64,000 nucleotides of DNA from Gp1-AA133 sp963744055 (GCA_963744055.1 CAVUSL010000001.1:1364001-1428000), one strand, 5' to 3'. Counted from the first letter of the stretch, positions 8,554-18,201 are shown. The notes: a model not told the origin generated them from the sequence alone. A program made the numbers and translations.

Positions 8554-10055
8554 GCGCTACACCCATCCTCCGCGTGGGTAGCGTTAAGCACGTTGCTCGC
8601 TTCAAAGAGCACTTGCGCGCGTTAGGCCTCATCATTCCTTGCGATGATGAACTCATCTCCGGTCCGGGCTCGCCGCTGCTTAAGCCGCTGATCCGAGGAT
8701 CTCTGACCATTGGAAATCGTATCTGTGTTCACCCGATGGAGGGTTGGGACGGGACACCCGACGGCAGTCCCACCGAAAACACTTTTCGCCGCTGGCAACG
8801 CTTTGGACAAAGCGGCGGGAAGCTGATTTGGGGCGGAGAAGCGGTCGCCATTTGCCACGAGGGACGCGCGAATCCCAATCAACTCGTCGCTGCTGAGCAT
8901 ACGGCTGCATCGCTAGCGCGAATGCGTGCTGTCCTTGTTGCCGAACATCGTAAGGTCACCGGTTCTGACGACCTGCTCATCGGGCTGCAACTCACCCACT
9001 CAGGCCGTTTCTGCCGACCGAACGCTAACGACCGTCCCGAACCGCGCATACTTTATCGTCATCCGCTGCTCGATCGCCGCCTGAAATTGCCGGACGACTA
9101 TCCTGTTCTCACTGACTCTGAAATCGAAATCATCATCGAGCAATTCCACCGCGCCGCGGCCCTCGCCTGGAAGCTCGGCTTTGACTTCGTCGATATCAAG
9201 CACTGCCACGGCTATCTCGGTCACGAATTGCTTAGCGCGCACACTCGTAGCGGGCCTTATGGCGGGAGTTTTGAGAACCGCACGCGTTTTCTACGCGAAA
9301 TCGTGCAAGGGATTCGCTCGAACTGTCGCGGGCTCGGCATCGCCGTGCGTCTCTCCGCTGCTGACACCGTGCCGTACATCCCCGACGCGAGCCGTTCGGC
9401 AAATGGAAAGCTCGGTCCCGGCATCCCCGAAACCAACAGCAGCCTGATTCCTTATCGCTGGGGATTCGGAGTCGATTCGCTCCATCCGGAGAACGAGAAT
9501 CTGGACGAGCCGGTCCAGTTTCTGTCGCTTCTCGAAAAACTCAATATCCAATTAGTGAACCTGACCGCCGGCAGTCCCTACTACAACCCGCACGTGCAGC
9601 GCCCAGCTCTGTATCCACCTTCCGACGGATATCAGCCGCCCGAAGATCCACTCATCGGCGTGGCGCGGCAAATGGAAATGACTCGCAAGCTCAAGCAGCG
9701 CTTTCCAAATTTGATCATCGTGGGCTCGGCTTACAGCTATCTGCAGGATTTTCTGCCGCACGTAGCGCAAGCCGCGTTGCGCGAGGGATGGGTCGATCTC
9801 GTCGGGCTGGGGAGAATGGTCTTGACCTATCCCGAAGTTCTCTGGGACGCGGCCAACGGCAGGCCCATCGACCACAAACGAATTTGCCGGACGTTCAGCG
9901 ATTGCACGACCGCTCCCCGGAAGGGCTTGCCCTCAGGGTGCTATCCGCTAGACAGCTACTACAAAGAATCGGAAGCGGCTACACGACTGGCACAGCTGAA
10001 AAGAAATTGGACAGGGGCCAGAAGCGAACGATCAACCCCGGGGCGCAGAAAATAG
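8550..10055 (+). CDS. NADH:flavin oxidoreductase, old yellow enzyme family
   Basis: 501 residues. Hallmarks of the FMN TIM barrel are visible: HPMEGWDG near residue 61 (flavin-binding strand 1), GLQLTHSGR near 147, and KHCHGYLGHELLSAHTRSGP near 215, ending in the common GGSFENRTRF. The family reduces activated C=C bonds or dienoyl substrates with NAD(P)H. The C-terminus has spaced cysteines (ICRTFSDC and later SGC) but not the standard 4Fe-4S pattern of dienoyl-CoA reductases. The ATG overlaps the preceding stop, and this choice makes a normal N-terminus; the same frame stays open upstream to 7491 only as a shadow. In this operon it may reduce an unsaturated uronate, which is inference. Confidence 0.88.
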   Translation: MSATPILRVGSVKHVARFKEHLRALGLIIPCDDELISGPGSPLLKPLIRGSLTIGNRICVHPMEGWDGTPDGSPTENTFRRWQRFGQSGGKLIWGGEAVAICHEGRANPNQLVAAEHTAASLARMRAVLVAEHRKVTGSDDLLIGLQLTHSGRFCRPNANDRPEPRILYRHPLLDRRLKLPDDYPVLTDSEIEIIIEQFHRAAALAWKLGFDFVDIKHCHGYLGHELLSAHTRSGPYGGSFENRTRFLREIVQGIRSNCRGLGIAVRLSAADTVPYIPDASRSANGKLGPGIPETNSSLIPYRWGFGVDSLHPENENLDEPVQFLSLLEKLNIQLVNLTAGSPYYNPHVQRPALYPPSDGYQPPEDPLIGVARQMEMTRKLKQRFPNLIIVGSAYSYLQDFLPHVAQAALREGWVDLVGLGRMVLTYPEVLWDAANGRPIDHKRICRTFSDCTTAPRKGLPSGCYPLDSYYKESEAATRLAQLKRNWTGARSERSTPGRRK

Positions 10056-10070
10056 TCTCTCCGAGACTCC

Positions 10071-11021
10071 ATGCAGAATGATCTGACAATCGCCGCCATG
10101 GCCGCACGGCGCCAACCGGGCCGCCGAGTGCAGGGAATCGCCGCTGCGTTGCTGCCCTTCGAATCTGATGGGCGAGTCGCGGTCGATGCATTTCAACGTC
10201 ATCTGGTGACCACGCATCGTGCCGGCCTCATGAACGCCGTCAACATGGACACCGGGTATATCAATTACCTCTCCGAATCCGAAAAGAAAGACGTCCTGCG
10301 CTGGACACGAGAGGCACTCGGGAACGATGCCCCGTTCGTAGCAGGCGCTTACATCGAAGGACTCGACGGCGAAACGGTCGCACTCTATCGCCGGCAGATG
10401 GAAGCAATCGCCAGTTCCGGTGGCACCCCGATCCTGTTTCAGACCTCGCGCCTCAAGGGCAAACCCGGTGCGGAATTAACGGCTGTGTACCAAGCCGTTT
10501 GCCATGGCTACAAAAGCGTGATCGCTTTCGAACTCGGCTCCATGTTCGCGCCGAACGGCGAAATTCTCTCGTCCGAAACCGTTGCTCGCTTGATGGATAT
10601 TCCCGAGATCAAGGGCATGAAGCACTCTTCGCTCGACCGGGTCGTCGAATTCGAACGGCTCGCTCTGCGGGATCAACTTCGTCCCGACTTCCGGATCTAC
10701 ACGGGGAACGATCTCGGAATCGACATGATCGAATACGGCTCCGACTATCTGCTTGGCCTGGCGACCTTTGCCCCCGAAAAATTTTCCGAGCGGGACCGCC
10801 TTTGGCAGGCTCAGGACCCCGCTTACTATAAGTTAGCCGATGCACTGCAGTACCTTGGCAACGTGGCTTTCCGCGAGCCAGTCCCGGCCTACAAACATTC
10901 AGCGGCCGTCTTCCTGCATCTCACAGGCCGCATTCCAACCGACCGAACGCATCCCCGAAATCTGCATCGGCCCGCGTGGGAAGGCGAGATGCTTCAGGAT
11001 TGCCTGCAGAGATTGAAATAG
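10071..11021 (+). CDS. Dihydrodipicolinate synthase (DapA)-family aldolase/dehydratase
   Basis: 316 residues, a TIM-barrel lyase of the DapA/NAL family. The Schiff-base lysine is most likely K in KGMKHSSLDR (about residue 184). The usual substrate-binding tyrosine strand (consensus PYY) reads TPILFQTSRLKG, so the catalytic tyrosine appears absent, and the GTTGE-like loop is replaced by MDTGYINYLS. It is therefore unlikely to be the lysine-pathway enzyme. It lies 15 bases after the flavoprotein gene, last in the operon; a 2-keto-3-deoxy sugar acid aldolase or dehydratase role fits the context. Function beyond the family is uncertain. Confidence 0.82.
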   Translation: MQNDLTIAAMAARRQPGRRVQGIAAALLPFESDGRVAVDAFQRHLVTTHRAGLMNAVNMDTGYINYLSESEKKDVLRWTREALGNDAPFVAGAYIEGLDGETVALYRRQMEAIASSGGTPILFQTSRLKGKPGAELTAVYQAVCHGYKSVIAFELGSMFAPNGEILSSETVARLMDIPEIKGMKHSSLDRVVEFERLALRDQLRPDFRIYTGNDLGIDMIEYGSDYLLGLATFAPEKFSERDRLWQAQDPAYYKLADALQYLGNVAFREPVPAYKHSAAVFLHLTGRIPTDRTHPRNLHRPAWEGEMLQDCLQRLK

Positions 11022-11044
11022 AGAAATATCGCGGCCGGGAAGAT

Positions 11045-12859
11045 TTAGCTCGCCACTCGCGTTACCGTAGGCGCTGCCTTCGCTTTCGCAGGAAGGACAG
11101 CCGTGATCCGCGTTCCGTTCTGATCAGAATCGATAGTCATCTCGCCATGAAACTGGCGCACGCGTTCGCGCATTCCTTGGACGCCCACGCCCGATGCCTG
11201 CGTCTGAATCTCATTGAGCCGCTCCCGCGATATTCCTTTGCCCTGATCCTGCACTTCCAGCCTCACGCGGTCCCCTTCGCGCGTCACGCGAATGCTTGCG
11301 GTCTTGCTCCCTGAATGACGATGCACGTTGGTCAGGCTCTCTTGCACGAGGCGGAAGAGAATCAGTTCCAGTTCCTGCGGCAGCCGGCCGAGATCTTCCG
11401 CGATGCTCAGGCTGATGTCGATCTGGCTGCGTTCTGTCACCCCCTGCACATACCAGTTCAGCGCGGCCGCCAGGCCGATCTCATCCAGCAACGGCGGGTG
11501 CAGCAGGTATGACATTGTGCGCAATTCCTGGGTGAGTTGCTGCACCAGTTCGAGAATTTCGCGCGCCGACGCCTTCAGTGCCGGCCTCACTTCCTCCGCC
11601 AGTTGTCCCATCTTCATGCCCAGCACGGCCAGCACCTGGCCCGCGCTGTCGTGCAACTCGCGGGCGATATGCCGCCGTTCTTCGTCCTGCACCTGCATCA
11701 TGTGGCGCGACAGTTCGCGAAGCCGATTGGCTCCTTCGACCACCTCGTGATTGCGCTGCTCCAGTTCCAGCGTACGGGCGCGGACCTCCGCGTCCAGCGT
11801 CTCCGACAGATTCCGGAAGCGCTCTTCGCTCCGGCGCAACGCCTCGTCCGATCGCGAGCGCGCAATCGCAAATGCCAACTGCCGCGCGATCGTAAGGCTC
11901 AGTTCAACCTCCTCCTCGGTGAAGGGGTGGGGCTCGTTGAAATACGACATGAATTTGCCAATCAGTTGTCCTCCGGCAATCAACGGGATGAATGTAAGAG
12001 CCCCAATTCCTTCCCCTCGGATCGTCGAGCGCAGCGGTTCCGGCAACTCTGCTTTCTCAATGTCTTCCACGCAGATCACGTCGGGATTTTCGTCTGTCAA
12101 TTTCCAGGGCGAATGTCCATCGGTGGCCTTGCGGTAATCGTTGGAAAGTCCGCGCCAGCTCACAAAGCGCATGACTCCGCTTTCGTCGAACAGGAGGATG
12201 GAAGCGCGGTGGCAGCGCAAAGCGGCTAAAATCGCGTCCAGTCCAGCGGTGTAGATGTCTTCCTTCGATTTCGCGCGATGCAATTGATCCGCCAGGTGAT
12301 ACAGGGCCCGCTGCCGCTTCATGCGATTGGCCAGCGCTTTCTCTTCGTCTTTCTGGAAGGTGATGTCGCGTGCCACCTTCGACGCGCCCACCACGCGCCC
12401 ATCCGCATCTTTCACAGGGGAGATCGTCACCGAGACATTCAATAGCGATCCATCTTTGCGTGCACGAATGGTCTCGAAGTGGTCGACGCGTTTGCCCTGC
12501 TTTAGCTGCCGGATGATATGTTTCTCTTCTTCCAGGCGATCCTTCGGAATGATCAGCGTGATGGGCTTCCCGATCGCTTCCTGCGCGGCATAGCCGAATA
12601 TCCGCTCCGCACTCTTGTTCCAGCTGGTAATGATGCCGTCGAGGGTTTTGCTGATGATGGCGTCGTCAGAAGAATCAACTATCGCAGCCAGCAAGCTGGT
12701 GGCCTGCAACCCGGGTTCAGATAGACGAGAGTCGTTGCCGTGATTTGAGTCCGCGGAGGCAGTCCGAGGTCTGGAGACGGGTCGCGCGGATTTCTTTCCC
12801 TTCGCCGACGCGCCTGCCTTCTTGCGTTTGAAAGCGGGCTTGCTTTTACCAGGGGCCAT
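11045..12859 (-). CDS. PAS-GAF sensor histidine kinase (HisKA_3 / NarL-type)
   Basis: About 604 residues from the ATG at 12859; a GTG at 12979 would add 40 residues. Neither start has a strong ribosome-binding site. A basic N-terminal tail is followed by PAS (about 53-175, DSSDDAIISKTLDGIITSWN), GAF (about 200-335), then the dimerisation/phosphoacceptor helix RRHIARELHDSAGQVL near 395, and a HATPase domain ending with GVGVQGMRERV. There are no membrane segments, so this is a cytosolic sensor. The IARELHD motif is that of kinases whose partners are NarL/FixJ-type regulators; none is adjacent. It ends 23 bases from the convergent DapA-like gene. Confidence 0.9.
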   Translation of the reverse strand: MAPGKSKPAFKRKKAGASAKGKKSARPVSRPRTASADSNHGNDSRLSEPGLQATSLLAAIVDSSDDAIISKTLDGIITSWNKSAERIFGYAAQEAIGKPITLIIPKDRLEEEKHIIRQLKQGKRVDHFETIRARKDGSLLNVSVTISPVKDADGRVVGASKVARDITFQKDEEKALANRMKRQRALYHLADQLHRAKSKEDIYTAGLDAILAALRCHRASILLFDESGVMRFVSWRGLSNDYRKATDGHSPWKLTDENPDVICVEDIEKAELPEPLRSTIRGEGIGALTFIPLIAGGQLIGKFMSYFNEPHPFTEEEVELSLTIARQLAFAIARSRSDEALRRSEERFRNLSETLDAEVRARTLELEQRNHEVVEGANRLRELSRHMMQVQDEERRHIARELHDSAGQVLAVLGMKMGQLAEEVRPALKASAREILELVQQLTQELRTMSYLLHPPLLDEIGLAAALNWYVQGVTERSQIDISLSIAEDLGRLPQELELILFRLVQESLTNVHRHSGSKTASIRVTREGDRVRLEVQDQGKGISRERLNEIQTQASGVGVQGMRERVRQFHGEMTIDSDQNGTRITAVLPAKAKAAPTVTRVAS

Positions 12860-13016
12860 CGGGGGAACCGAGTTCGAGCTAGTCTCGATATTACAGCAGT
12901 TTCTTGAGGTTGTTCTCTGTGTCTGATTGTGAAGAGCCGCTCGCGATGAGCATGCTCCCGTAGATTCTTGGGGTTGCACAGCGAGTCGGTGTAAAGGCTT
13001 AGACCGCTAGCGCACC

Positions 13017-16000
13017 TTACCTCGCGCGAGCACTCTCACCGCGCACGTCGCGTCGCACTGCCGCCATCAGGGAGGCGACTTCCGCTTCCAGATAAGCGAG
13101 CCGCCCAGATGCTTCCGCGAGATCATGAGCGCGCCCCATCGTCTCCAGTTCGCGCGCATGGTCGGCCGCCGCCGACCCGAAGTAAGCCAGATCTCCCTTA
13201 AGGCTGTGCGCCGTCCTTTCCACCATTTCAGCGGCCTGCGAGGCGACCGCCTCATGCAATCGCGCCAGGAGTTTGGGCGTCTCCTCCAGGAAGATGTCGG
13301 TTACTTCACGGAGCAGGCTTTCGTCATTGCCAATTCTTTCCAGAAACTTTCGAGCATCCCATCCGCCCACCTTTGATGCAGGCACGGGCTTGTTGGCGGA
13401 TACGGCCGGGAGGGGGGCTTCACGACCAAGTTGGCTGGTTTGTTCCTCGATCGCTGCTTGCAGTTCTTCCCGGCTGATGGGCTTCGACACGTATCCGTCC
13501 ATTCCCGCAGCCAGACAAGTCTCCCGGTCCCCGCGCATGGCGCGCGCCGTCATGGCGATGATGGGCAGGTGGCCGCCTGATTTCTTTTCGCTTGCCCGAA
13601 TGTGTTGTGTCGCCGTGAGGCCGTCCATTTCCGGCATTTGCACGTCCATCAGGACCACGTCGAATTTTTGTTCAACGATTTTTTCCAGCGCTTCCTGTCC
13701 ATTTCTCGCAAGCTCCGCGCTATGTCCTATCTTTTCCAGCATGCGGAGCCCGACCGTCTGGTTCACCGGATTATCTTCCACCAGCAGAATCCGCAAGCCC
13801 GAAGTGGTGGGCTTGGCCTCCCCCTCCGTTTTTGTCTCATCGCGCGCGTGACGACCCAGTATGTTCAGGATCGACGAAAGCAGTTCCGCCTTGCGAATGG
13901 GCTTCACCAGGTAGGCGGAAATACCAAGTTGCCGGCAACGGGCCGCATCTTCGCCTTGCTCGGTCGACGTCAACATCATGATGATCGCGTTATCGAGTGC
14001 AGGATCTTCTCGAATTTGTTTTGCCAGGGCGAAGCCGTCCATCCCGGGCATGCGCCCATCGATGATGGCCAGCCGAAATTTCTCCTTCTCGGCGAGGGTT
14101 TTTCGCATGATGGCAAGTGCCGCTTCTCCGCTTTCGGCGGCCACGGCATTCATCCCCCAGCTTCTGGTCATCTCAACCAGGATCAGCCGGTTGGTGGAAT
14201 TGTCGTCGACCACGATAACCGGCAAGTGCAACAGTTCAGACTCAATGCTGGGCACGGTTGCGACCGGGTTGCCGGCCGCGCGACCAAACTTGGCCGTGAA
14301 ATGAAATGTGCTGCCTCGGCCCACCACGCTGTTCACCCAAATGCGCCCGCCCATCAGCCCCACCAGCCGGGCGCATATGGCCAGCCCCAACCCGCTGCCT
14401 CCATAGTTTCGTGTGGTGCTGGTGTCGGCCTGCGCGAATGCCTCGAAGATCAGCGAATGTTTCTTGGGCTCGATTCCGATCCCGCTGTCCGCCACGCTGA
14501 ACTGCAGCTCGATATTCTCGTCGGTCGCAGCCAGCGCCATCACGTGCACCGATACTTCTCCATGTTCCGTGAATTTCACCGCGTTCGCGACAAGATTCAA
14601 AAGCGTTTGCCGCAGTCGGCCCGGATCCCCAAATACCATCACGGGCACGCCCGGGTCCATGAAGCAAGCGAGCTCCAACCCTTTTTCGTGGGCGCGCAGG
14701 GCCAGCCCGCGCACTGTGTCCGAGGCCAGGTCGTGCAGGTTGAAATCGATCGGATCCAGTTGCAGCTTGCCGGCTTCGATCTTCGAGAAATCGAGGATGT
14801 CGTTGATTACCCCCAGAAGCGAGTCTCCCGAAGATTTCAGAATCAGCAAGTCTTCGTGTTGTTCGGGCGTGAGTGTAGTGTCGAGCAACAGATCCGCCAT
14901 GCCCAGAATTCCATTGATCGGCGTACGGATCTCATGGCTCATGTTGGCCAGGAACTCGCTCTTGGCGCGGTTGGCCGCTTCCGCCGACTCGCGGGCTTTC
15001 ACCAGTTCGCGCTCCGCTCGCTTCCGTTCTGTGATGTCGCGAAACGCCCAGATCCTTCCGTAATATTCCTGATTTTTGCCGACCACCGGCGAAGAGTAGC
15101 AATCCAGGATCGTGCCGTTCTTCAGCTCAATTTCGTCCCGGGTAGTTTTCTCATGATGGTCATAGAGGGACCGTACCCGGGCCAGAAACACCTCGGGAGA
15201 TTTGAGCAAGGGCGCCAGATAATCGAGGATGGCGCTGTCGCCCACCTGGGACTGGATCTCGGCGGGGACCTGAAATAGATCAATGAATTTTTGATTCTGC
15301 ACCAGCTTCTGTCCACGCCGGTCGATCACCAGAATCCCGTCGATAGTGGAGTTGGTCCGCGCTTCCAGAAACGCCGTCTTGGATTGAAGTTCCGCCTCCC
15401 AGCGCTTGTGCTCGGTGATGTCCTGCGCGATCCCGCAGACGTTTCGGATGACTCCCTGCGAATCGCGCTGCGGCTCGCCTCGCGCCAAAAGCCAGCGGTT
15501 TCCGGTGCGCCCCCTGATCTCCAACTCGATTTCCCAGGACTTGCCGGTTCGAAGGGTTTCGGCCAGGCTGGCGTTCAATCGCTCCCAGCTTTCTTCGGAG
15601 AGCAATTCTTTCTGGCGCTCAAAATCCGGCACCGGCATGGAGGGATCCACACCCAGGATGCGGTACAGTTCTTCGGTCCATGTGACTTGCCCGGTCCAGG
15701 GATTCATGGCCCAGCTGCCCATGCGCGCCACGCGCTGCGCTTCCTTGAGTCCAGCTTCGCTGCGCCGCAGGCCCTGCTCCGCTCGCCAGCGCTCGCTGAC
15801 CACGGCTCCCAGACACAAACCAGTCAGCCCCACCGTCAGGATGGCCAGTTGCAACCGCGGCAACGATCCCCGCTGTGCGTGACTCAACCATGCCGCGAAC
15901 GTTAATCCGAAAGTGACGGTTGGTGTAATCAGCGTTCCCCCGGGAATACCGCGCCGAACCGCGGCCCATATCACCGGCACGAATAAAAGGTAGAGCGGCT

Positions 16001-16742
16001 GGTACGGCATCGCCCCCGTCATTCCGAAAGCCAGCCAGATAATCAGCAGCAACGACGCGGCCTGCGCTGCGATTTCCAGCCACTCATACCACAAGAGGTT
16101 TAACCCAAAGCGGGGCTGAGCCTCCGCGTGAAACCAGCAATTTAAGCGAGGAACGATATAGACCATCAGAAAAGGAGTGAAGGCCACCATTGCAATTGCG
16201 TCGCTCGCCGCCCAATCGAAGGTCGTCCGGATGAAATCGGCCCGATGTATCAGCCCATCCCCCAGCAACGTCAAAGCCCCAATCGTGGAACTGAGAATTT
16301 CCGCCGTGAAGAAAGTGACCAGGAATGCCAGAACGTCGCGCACGCTGCCGAGTTTCGAATCGATGCGCCACCGGCGACGCAGAGTTTCCGCTCCGACGAT
16401 ATAGCCCGCATACGAAAGGGTCGCGCCGGGGATACCGCACCAGGAAAGTAAAGGCCGATGGTAGTCGAGCACGGCTGCCGTGATCGTCGCTAGGAACAGC
16501 AGCGGTACATAGCGTAGACCGCCGCACAACATGAGTCCTACCGCCAAACCCACTGGCAAGTAACAGGGGGGCGCTCCCTCCCAGGCCTGCGAAGCTTTCG
16601 AAGAACCGTCCAGCAGCAAGAAGAGAGTCACGAAAATGGCGCCAAAGACGCATTGCTTCCACACCGGGGCCCGGTGCCAGCGGGTTTCTATCGTTGCCAC
16701 TGGCTCCACGTAGTTCCCCTGCTCGACGTCGGTTGCTGTCAT
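13017..16742 (-). CDS. MASE1-PAS-PAS hybrid histidine kinase with two receivers and HPt
   Basis: 1241 residues. Order: hydrophobic MASE1-type membrane region (about 25-310), PAS (about 335-430), PAS (about 455-570), HisKA with phosphoacceptor His in MSHEIRTPINGILGMADLL (about 602), HATPase (NLVANAVKF; GGSGLGLAICARLVGLMGG), receiver 1 (VIVVDDNSTNRL; IIDGRMPGMDG), receiver 2 (ILLVEDNPVNQ; VLMDVQMPEMDG), and a C-terminal HPt domain with HSLKGDLAYFG near 1179. All phosphorelay residues are visible. The ATG at 16742 gives a normal N-terminus; the frame stays open to 17204 but would then overlap the divergent diguanylate cyclase. Likely an inner-membrane sensor feeding a phosphorelay. Confidence 0.93.
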   Translation of the reverse strand: MTATDVEQGNYVEPVATIETRWHRAPVWKQCVFGAIFVTLFLLLDGSSKASQAWEGAPPCYLPVGLAVGLMLCGGLRYVPLLFLATITAAVLDYHRPLLSWCGIPGATLSYAGYIVGAETLRRRWRIDSKLGSVRDVLAFLVTFFTAEILSSTIGALTLLGDGLIHRADFIRTTFDWAASDAIAMVAFTPFLMVYIVPRLNCWFHAEAQPRFGLNLLWYEWLEIAAQAASLLLIIWLAFGMTGAMPYQPLYLLFVPVIWAAVRRGIPGGTLITPTVTFGLTFAAWLSHAQRGSLPRLQLAILTVGLTGLCLGAVVSERWRAEQGLRRSEAGLKEAQRVARMGSWAMNPWTGQVTWTEELYRILGVDPSMPVPDFERQKELLSEESWERLNASLAETLRTGKSWEIELEIRGRTGNRWLLARGEPQRDSQGVIRNVCGIAQDITEHKRWEAELQSKTAFLEARTNSTIDGILVIDRRGQKLVQNQKFIDLFQVPAEIQSQVGDSAILDYLAPLLKSPEVFLARVRSLYDHHEKTTRDEIELKNGTILDCYSSPVVGKNQEYYGRIWAFRDITERKRAERELVKARESAEAANRAKSEFLANMSHEIRTPINGILGMADLLLDTTLTPEQHEDLLILKSSGDSLLGVINDILDFSKIEAGKLQLDPIDFNLHDLASDTVRGLALRAHEKGLELACFMDPGVPVMVFGDPGRLRQTLLNLVANAVKFTEHGEVSVHVMALAATDENIELQFSVADSGIGIEPKKHSLIFEAFAQADTSTTRNYGGSGLGLAICARLVGLMGGRIWVNSVVGRGSTFHFTAKFGRAAGNPVATVPSIESELLHLPVIVVDDNSTNRLILVEMTRSWGMNAVAAESGEAALAIMRKTLAEKEKFRLAIIDGRMPGMDGFALAKQIREDPALDNAIIMMLTSTEQGEDAARCRQLGISAYLVKPIRKAELLSSILNILGRHARDETKTEGEAKPTTSGLRILLVEDNPVNQTVGLRMLEKIGHSAELARNGQEALEKIVEQKFDVVLMDVQMPEMDGLTATQHIRASEKKSGGHLPIIAMTARAMRGDRETCLAAGMDGYVSKPISREELQAAIEEQTSQLGREAPLPAVSANKPVPASKVGGWDARKFLERIGNDESLLREVTDIFLEETPKLLARLHEAVASQAAEMVERTAHSLKGDLAYFGSAAADHARELETMGRAHDLAEASGRLAYLEAEVASLMAAVRRDVRGESARAR

Positions 16743-16977
16743 CGCGATCTGGACGCTGGTAGCTTCGGTAGTCCGCACACATGCCCCTGCAAGGTTCCTC
16801 CCTCGCCATCGGCAAATTGCACTTTTGTCTTTATTTGCGGATGGTTTGCGTCCTTCGGAAAAACGGGCAAGACTCGGTTGGTGGCAGTACCGCGTGTCGT
16901 TACAGTTTCTCGTGCTTTTTGCCGATAAAACCATCGGTCCTGCTTTTGAGGATCGCAGCTCCAAGACGGCAATTCTG

Positions 16978-17931
16978 ATGACGATGCCAGAAACCCCGAC
17001 AATGCCCGACTCCTCCAGTTCTGCCGCGTCGCTCAGCGTGCTGGTGGCGGAAGACGACCCGATGTTTCGGCGAATCCTCAAGAGCTGGCTCGAAAATTGG
17101 GGATATCGGCTGACGATTGTTGAGGATGGGACACAGGCCTGGGAGGTTCTCCAGCAGGAGCCCCAGCCTGAGTTGCTGATCCTCGACTGGGTGATGCCGG
17201 GCATTGATGGTCCGGAAATCTGTCATCGGGTTCGGGCCCGCCAGAGAACCCCGTACCAGTACGTATTGCTGGTCACTTCGCGAGACGGCAGCGCCGCTGT
17301 CGTTGCCGGGCTGGAAGCGGGCGCCGACGATTACCTGACCAAGCCGTTCGAGCGCAACGAACTGCGCGCTCGTCTGACAGTCGGCCGCCGGATTCTCGAC
17401 CTGCAGGACGGGCTGATCCGCGCGCGCGAGGAGTTACGTTTTCAGGCCACCCACGATGTCCTGACCGGAATCTGGAATCGCCGCGCGCTGCTGGACCTGC
17501 TGCAGCGTGAACTGGAGCGCGCCAGCCGGAGCGACAGTTCTACCGCTCTGCTCATGCTCGATCTCGACCACTTTAAGGAAGTGAACGACAAGTACGGTCA
17601 TCTCGCCGGGGACGCGGTCCTGCGGGAAGTTGCGCGCCGCGTAATGCAGGTGATCCGTTCCTATGATTTTGTCGGCCGTTACGGCGGCGAAGAATTTTTG
17701 GTGATTCTCCCGGGCTGCGACCGCATCCACGCGTTTCAAAGCGCCGAGCGAATCCGTGCCGCGGTGGCGGCCGCGCCCATCAATGCGAACAACCTGCAGA
17801 TTTCGGTTACCACCAGCATCGGAGTCACGGCCGTGGCCGCCGAAGCTTGCGAAAAGCAGCTTCTTGCCGTCGCCGACGCTGCCCTCTACCAGGCCAAGAG
17901 TGAAGGCCGCAATCGCACCGCAGTGCTCTGA
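16978..17931 (+). CDS. Response regulator diguanylate cyclase (REC-GGDEF, PleD-like)
   Basis: 317 residues. The receiver domain covers about residues 18-130 (VLVAEDDPMFRRIL; phosphoacceptor Asp in LILDWVMPGIDG; Lys in DDYLTKPFERNE). The GGDEF domain covers about 155-310, with intact active site YGGEEF near 235 and an inhibitory I-site RSYD exactly five residues before it, so an active, product-inhibited cyclase making c-di-GMP is predicted. ATG at 16978 (or 16984) is chosen because it avoids the unlikely hydrophobic leader encoded upstream. It is divergent from the hybrid kinase with a 235-base gap, so the two probably form a signalling pair. Confidence 0.92.
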   Translation: MTMPETPTMPDSSSSAASLSVLVAEDDPMFRRILKSWLENWGYRLTIVEDGTQAWEVLQQEPQPELLILDWVMPGIDGPEICHRVRARQRTPYQYVLLVTSRDGSAAVVAGLEAGADDYLTKPFERNELRARLTVGRRILDLQDGLIRAREELRFQATHDVLTGIWNRRALLDLLQRELERASRSDSSTALLMLDLDHFKEVNDKYGHLAGDAVLREVARRVMQVIRSYDFVGRYGGEEFLVILPGCDRIHAFQSAERIRAAVAAAPINANNLQISVTTSIGVTAVAAEACEKQLLAVADAALYQAKSEGRNRTAVL

Positions 17932-17985
17932 TTACTCAGGGGCCACCTTCGCAACTACCAACTCTTGGTGCCAATCAAGACAGAA

Positions 17986-18032
17986 GGGCGAACGTCCCAA
18001 CGCGGTCGGAGATTCCCCTGAGACGTTCGCCC
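17986..18032. repeat. Perfect 11-bp inverted repeat after the GGDEF gene
   Basis: GGGCGAACGTC at 17986-17996 and GACGTTCGCCC at 18022-18032 are perfect reverse complements with a 25-base loop. A run of seven T lies about 37 bases further on (near 18068-18074). It could be part of a terminator or a structured transcript end for the diguanylate cyclase gene, but the T run does not directly follow the stem. Confidence 0.5.
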
Positions 18033-18201
18033 GAGCAGCGCCCTCCCCCGAGAGCCCTGCCCAGAGATTTTTTTAGTCTTTCGCCCAAAAAAGCAAAATG
18101 GCTCGCGCGTGCGCACACATGGCACGGCTGGGCCAGAATCTCCGCGACCAACAGAAACGATTACCCCCCACCGCTGCACGATAGCCTCAGGAGCGTGGCC
18201 C

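Noticed and set aside
13602..15278. 558-residue open frame on the plus strand
   Set aside because: Lies inside the hybrid kinase gene, whose receiver and kinase motifs are all on the minus strand.
16743..17204. N-terminal extension of the hybrid kinase
   Set aside because: Would overlap the divergent diguanylate cyclase and adds residues that do not resemble a MASE1 leader.
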